In this document: positions 60,898-64,000 of the stretch, piece by piece
How the letters are laid out: the number at the start of each line of letters is the position of its first letter
Position numbering within the stretch: position 1 is the first letter of the stretch
NCBI GenBank assembly: GCA_020853395.1
Contig: JADYYY010000002.1
Span: 394,609 to 458,608 of the forward strand
DNA: 64,000 nucleotides
Direction of reading: 5' to 3'
DNA from: Acidobacteriota bacterium
GTDB lineage: Bacteria; Acidobacteriota; Vicinamibacteria; Vicinamibacterales; SCN-69-37
Position numbers and translations under genes: made by a program
Notes under the pieces: model-generated
The model's input: only the letters and a program-made list of their open reading frames with translations
The model's database searches: none
What the model was told of the DNA's origin: nothing

Positions 60898-62949
60898 ATG
60901 TCGCGCGTGACGGCTCTGCTCGCCGCTGTCGGTCTGTTCGTCGCCACGCCGGCACGGGCCGACGCCGGCAGCCAGGATCGAGCGAAGGACGTGCTTCTCG
61001 ACACGCCGTACGTGACGCAGACCGATCAGCTCTGCGGCGGTGCGGCGCTGGCGATGGTGCTCCGCTACTGGGGGGCACGAGACGTCTTCGCCGAGGATTT
61101 CGCTGGGCTCGTCGATGATCGCGAGCGAGGCATCCGCACGACGGTGCTCGCTCGTGCGGCCGCCGAGCGTGGGCTGCAGACCGTGCCGACGGCCGAGTCG
61201 GCCTCACTCGATGACGTGCGCGATCAGATCCGGATCGGCCGGCCGGTCATCGCGCTGGTGCAGGTGCGACCGGGCCTCTACCACTACGTCGTCGTCGTGG
61301 GCGTGACCGATGCTCTCGTGGTCTTTCACGATCCCGCCAGCGCCCCATACCGCGTCGTCAGCCGTGAGGAGTTCGAATCCCGCTGGAGCGCGGCGGCGCG
61401 ATGGCGGCTCGTGTCGGTCCCGCGTGACGTTTCGCCGGCGCCACGCGCCTTCGCTGCGGTGGCGCACCACACCGAACCGGCCGATCGGCCAACCTCGCCG
61501 TGTCAGGCCCTCGTGGCCGCAAGCGTCGCCCGGGCGCATGGTGGTGAGATCGCCGCTGCCGAGCAGGGCCTGCGCGCGGCGACGACGCTCTGCCCCGACA
61601 ATGCCGACGGATGGATGGAACTAGCGGGGCTGCGGTTCCTCGCCGAGCGCTACGGCGAGGCCGGAGCGCTCGCCACGCAAGCGCTGCAGGTGGATCCGCA
61701 GGCGCAGCACGCGTGGCGCGTGCTCGGCACGACCCGGTTCCTCGGCGGCGATCCCGTCGCCGCGCTCGAGGCCTGGAATCATCTCGGCGAGCCAACGGCC
61801 GACGGGCTCGCCGTCGAAGGCGCTGTGCGAACGCCGCACCCGCTCGTCGTGCGCACGGCGGGCATCGCGCCGCGCGCGCTCCTGACGCCGGCGCTGCTCG
61901 AGCGCGGCACGCGCCGGTTGCGCGCGCTGCCGGCCGTCGACGACGCTACCATCCGCTATGAACCACAGACGGGAGGCCGCGCGGCGGTGACGGCCGCGAT
62001 CGAGGAGCGCGCGCCCTATCCCTCCGGCGCCACGGGATGGGCCGGAGTCGGCCTCAACGCTGCCTTCACCCGTGAGATTCCCCTGCGCTTCTACGGTCTG
62101 GCGCGGCAGGGCGAGGGTGCACAGGTCGCGTTCCGCTTTCGTCAGAACCGGCCCCGCCTTCGCGGCGAACTCGCGGCGCCGTTGCCTGCGCCGCTGTTCG
62201 GCGTCATCGCGCTCGACACCATGTGGGAACGACAGGCGTACGGACCGAGCGCGCTCGGCACCTCCTCCATCGTCCGCGAGGAACGCCGGCGCACGGTGGT
62301 GCGCTGGTCGGACTGGGCCACCGGCTGGCTGCGCTGGGAACTGGGACTGGGATCCGATCGGTTCGACGAGCGCCGGTTCCTGGCGGTCGAGGCGGACGTC
62401 GGCACGCGCTGGGCGCGCGATCGCGTCGCAGTGCACGGCGCATGGCGGCGATGGCTGGCGAAGGCCGCCGGAGGATTCACGTCGGGCGAGGTCAGCGCTG
62501 CCTGGCGATCGAACGCGAACGGCTGGGGATGGACCGCACGGAGCGGCGTCAGCGCGGCGGCCAACCGTGCGCCGCTCGCGCTCTGGCCCGTCGCCAGCTC
62601 CAGCAGCAGCCGTGGCGCGCTGCTCCGCGGGCACGACTTCCTCGACGATGGGATCATCATGACGAACGTGATCGGCCGGCGCCTGACGTTCGGCACCGTC
62701 GAGTACGCGCACATGCTGCGGCGGCATGCGCTCGGCACGGTCGGAGTCGCCGGGTTCGTCGACATCGCGCGCGCTTGGCAAGGCGCCGATGCCGACGGGG
62801 CGGCCTCACGCTGGCAGGCCGACGTCGGCGCCGGGCTGCGCGTCCGTGCGCCGGCGCTCAACGGGCAGATCAGGCTCGACGTCGCTTACGCGACGCGCAC
62901 CCGCCGCACCAATCTCTCCGCCGGCTACATGCTCCCGTGGGGATTGTGA
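60898..62949 (+). CDS. PA2778-like C39 peptidase-TPR-POTRA-like-beta-barrel fusion
   Basis: A 683-residue exported protein (signal ~1-22). Residues ~30-175 are a papain-like C39 fold: TQTDQLCGGAALAMVLRYWG (Cys46), GLYHYVVVVGV (His129) and FHDPAS (Asp145). TPR-like helices span ~200-298. Residues ~316-372 (RTAGIAPRALLTPALLERGTRRLRALPAVDDATIRYEP...AAVTAAIEER) look like a POTRA domain, and ~378-683 is strand-rich (VAFRFRQNRPRLRGELAAPL; GWLRWELGLGSDRF; LRVRAPALNGQIRLDVAYATRT) like an Omp85-type barrel. Known PA2778 proteins stop after the TPR. A protease tied to an outer-membrane pore is inferred. Confidence 0.8.
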   Translation: MSRVTALLAAVGLFVATPARADAGSQDRAKDVLLDTPYVTQTDQLCGGAALAMVLRYWGARDVFAEDFAGLVDDRERGIRTTVLARAAAERGLQTVPTAESASLDDVRDQIRIGRPVIALVQVRPGLYHYVVVVGVTDALVVFHDPASAPYRVVSREEFESRWSAAARWRLVSVPRDVSPAPRAFAAVAHHTEPADRPTSPCQALVAASVARAHGGEIAAAEQGLRAATTLCPDNADGWMELAGLRFLAERYGEAGALATQALQVDPQAQHAWRVLGTTRFLGGDPVAALEAWNHLGEPTADGLAVEGAVRTPHPLVVRTAGIAPRALLTPALLERGTRRLRALPAVDDATIRYEPQTGGRAAVTAAIEERAPYPSGATGWAGVGLNAAFTREIPLRFYGLARQGEGAQVAFRFRQNRPRLRGELAAPLPAPLFGVIALDTMWERQAYGPSALGTSSIVREERRRTVVRWSDWATGWLRWELGLGSDRFDERRFLAVEADVGTRWARDRVAVHGAWRRWLAKAAGGFTSGEVSAAWRSNANGWGWTARSGVSAAANRAPLALWPVASSSSSRGALLRGHDFLDDGIIMTNVIGRRLTFGTVEYAHMLRRHALGTVGVAGFVDIARAWQGADADGAASRWQADVGAGLRVRAPALNGQIRLDVAYATRTRRTNLSAGYMLPWGL

Positions 62950-64000
62950 GGCCGGGCGCGCGAGATCCTGTGCGCGCGTGCGCTGCGGCAGCGCCCGATC
63001 CACGCCGAACAGATCGGCCCAGGCCGTCGACCGCCCGAGCGCGGCATCGACGGCCATCATGCCGGCCAGCGTGCCGAACGTGAGGCCGTTGCCGCCGAAG
63101 CCTGTGCCGACGAATCGGTTCGGTCCGAACTCGCCGATGAACGGCAGGCCATCGCGCGTCTCGACGATCTCGCCCGACCAGCGATGGGTCACGCGCACGC
63201 CCGACGCGATCGATTCCAGCCGTTGTGACAAGGCGCGGTAGCGGCTCCCCGCGCTCTCGGGCTGGCCAGCCCAGTGGTCGTGCCCGCCGACGATCACCAG
63301 ATCGTCGTCACCGAGCCGACGATCGACACGAAGGTACTCGTACGGCGAGTCGACGTTCTCCCAGAACAGCCCCTCCGGCAGCGTGGTTCGCGGCGCCAGG
63401 CCGGTCGCTACGTAGCTTCTGTACGAGAACAGATTGCTCTCGAGCCAGGCGGCGCGCTCCGGACCGAGCGCGCCGGGCAGCGGGCCGTGCGTGGCGATGA
63501 CGACGTAGTCGGCGCGGATGCGGCGATGACCGGCCCACACGGTGAGGGGACGATCCTCGATGCTCGTGACTTCGGCATCCTCGAGCACGTACCCGCCATC
63601 GCCGGGAATCCGCGACGCGAGCACCTGCAGATACGCCACGGGATCGACGCGCGCCTGGTTGTCGAACCGGACGGCCGGACGGCCCAGGCCCGGAATGTGC
63701 TCGACGTACGCGGCCTCGACGCCGAGGTCGCCGGCCGCGTCGGCTTCCCGCATGAGCGCTGCGCGGGCACTACCGTTCCCCGGCGATGGGGCCCAGAGGT
63801 AGCCGGGCACCCAACCGAACTGGCAATTGATGCGCTCGTCGCGAACGTTCGCCCGGATCCGCGCCAGCGCGGCGAACCCCGCATGCCACACGGCGCGCGC
63901 GCGCTCGGCCCCGAGCCGCTCGATGAGATCGGTGAGCCGTACGTCGGTGACCGCGGTCAAATGGGCCGCAGACCGGGACGTCTCGCCCATTGCGCACCGC
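62806..64000 (-). CDS. FAD-dependent oxidoreductase, DAO family (5' end outside window)
   Basis: At least 398 codons; the N-terminal Rossmann GxGxxG lies beyond the right edge. Visible family motifs: GETSRSAAHLTAVTD (FAD-binding helix end), VPGYLWAPSPGN, YVVIATHGPLPG, LFWENVDSPYEYLRVDRR, IVGGHDHWAGQ, RWSGEIVETRDGLPFIGEFGPNRFVGTGFGGNGLTFGTLAGMMAVDAALG. These fit the GETGRTTAHL-type DAO oxidoreductases, some of which end in a Rieske domain. None is seen here. The last 48 codons overlap the 3' end of the barrel gene antisense (144 bp). Substrate unknown. Confidence 0.88.
   Translation of the reverse strand, partial: RCAMGETSRSAAHLTAVTDVRLTDLIERLGAERARAVWHAGFAALARIRANVRDERINCQFGWVPGYLWAPSPGNGSARAALMREADAAGDLGVEAAYVEHIPGLGRPAVRFDNQARVDPVAYLQVLASRIPGDGGYVLEDAEVTSIEDRPLTVWAGHRRIRADYVVIATHGPLPGALGPERAAWLESNLFSYRSYVATGLAPRTTLPEGLFWENVDSPYEYLRVDRRLGDDDLVIVGGHDHWAGQPESAGSRYRALSQRLESIASGVRVTHRWSGEIVETRDGLPFIGEFGPNRFVGTGFGGNGLTFGTLAGMMAVDAALGRSTAWADLFGVDRALPQRTRAQDLARPASQSPREHVAGGEIGAAGARRVSDVEPDLPVERRRTDAQPGADVGLPA

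Noticed and set aside
62806..62960. C-terminal Rieske domain on the FAD oxidoreductase
   Set aside because: The C-terminal codons contain no CxH...CxxH motifs and are rich in Arg/Ala as in antisense frames; the domain is not present.

Overview
The window is GC-rich, densely packed bacterial DNA. Five very long MacB/FtsX-type orphan permeases (ADOP family), four of them behind a PadR gene, together with DUF1080 and FG-GAP exported proteins and Tat/Sec-exported catabolic enzymes, point to Acidobacteriota, probably Vicinamibacteria-like. That placement is inference from gene content; there is no rRNA or marker gene here to prove it.

Layout: 1-3.0 kb is a membrane-quality cluster (partial YbbA-like ABC ATPase, TesA-like esterase, SPFH/paraslipin, NfeD, DinB). 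3.1-5.7 kb holds an exported DUF1080/FG-GAP protein and a five-haem cytochrome. 5.7-11.5 kb is a minus-strand catabolic operon: SSS symporter, exported DUF1080 hydrolase, exported HpcH/HpaI aldolase and two FMN alpha-hydroxyacid-oxidase paralogues, one with a degenerate active site. 11.5-17.4 kb carries DinB and FmdB genes and then an RNA-repair and stress cluster (phasin-like, UbiB kinase, archease, RtcB, dodecin, HPF). 17.7-20.7 kb has a nitronate monooxygenase, a DUF488 protein and a lipoprotein.

20.8-44.2 kb is dominated by PadR-ADOP modules, interrupted by a VanR/VanS/VanY-like two-component and D,D-peptidase set coupled to another ADOP, a double GNAT protein, barrel proteins and a decayed IS5-type transposase. 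Each PadR gene has a TTGACA promoter with inverted repeats lying on it.

44.97-49.60 kb is the most striking region. A tRNA-Leu(UAA) gene is split at its anticodon loop by a 4.5 kb integrative island bounded by a 12-bp direct repeat (CAGGATTTTAAG). The two halves, 4.5 kb apart, would fold into one perfect tRNA. The island carries its own complete tRNA-Leu(UAA), arm-site-like repeats, a 5'-truncated tyrosine recombinase, and antibiotic-related cargo: an APH(6)-like kinase, a streptothricin-acetyltransferase-like GNAT, a DUF6886 protein and a MerR-TipAS regulator with an overlapping dyad promoter.

49.7-64 kb: a DUF255 thioredoxin-domain protein, a YihY/BrkB membrane protein, a tightly coupled plus-strand operon (zinc-ribbon miniprotein, methylcrotonyl-CoA carboxylase beta, methylglutaconyl-CoA hydratase, HMG-CoA lyase, methyltransferase, ECF sigma factor, anti-sigma), a DUF885 lipoprotein, and a PA2779/PA2778-like pair in which the C39-like peptidase is fused to TPR, POTRA-like and beta-barrel segments. 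The window closes with a 5'-truncated FAD oxidoreductase whose 3' end overlaps the barrel gene antisense. Several genes have a -10-like box exactly 6 nt before the start codon, suggesting leaderless transcripts are common in this genome.
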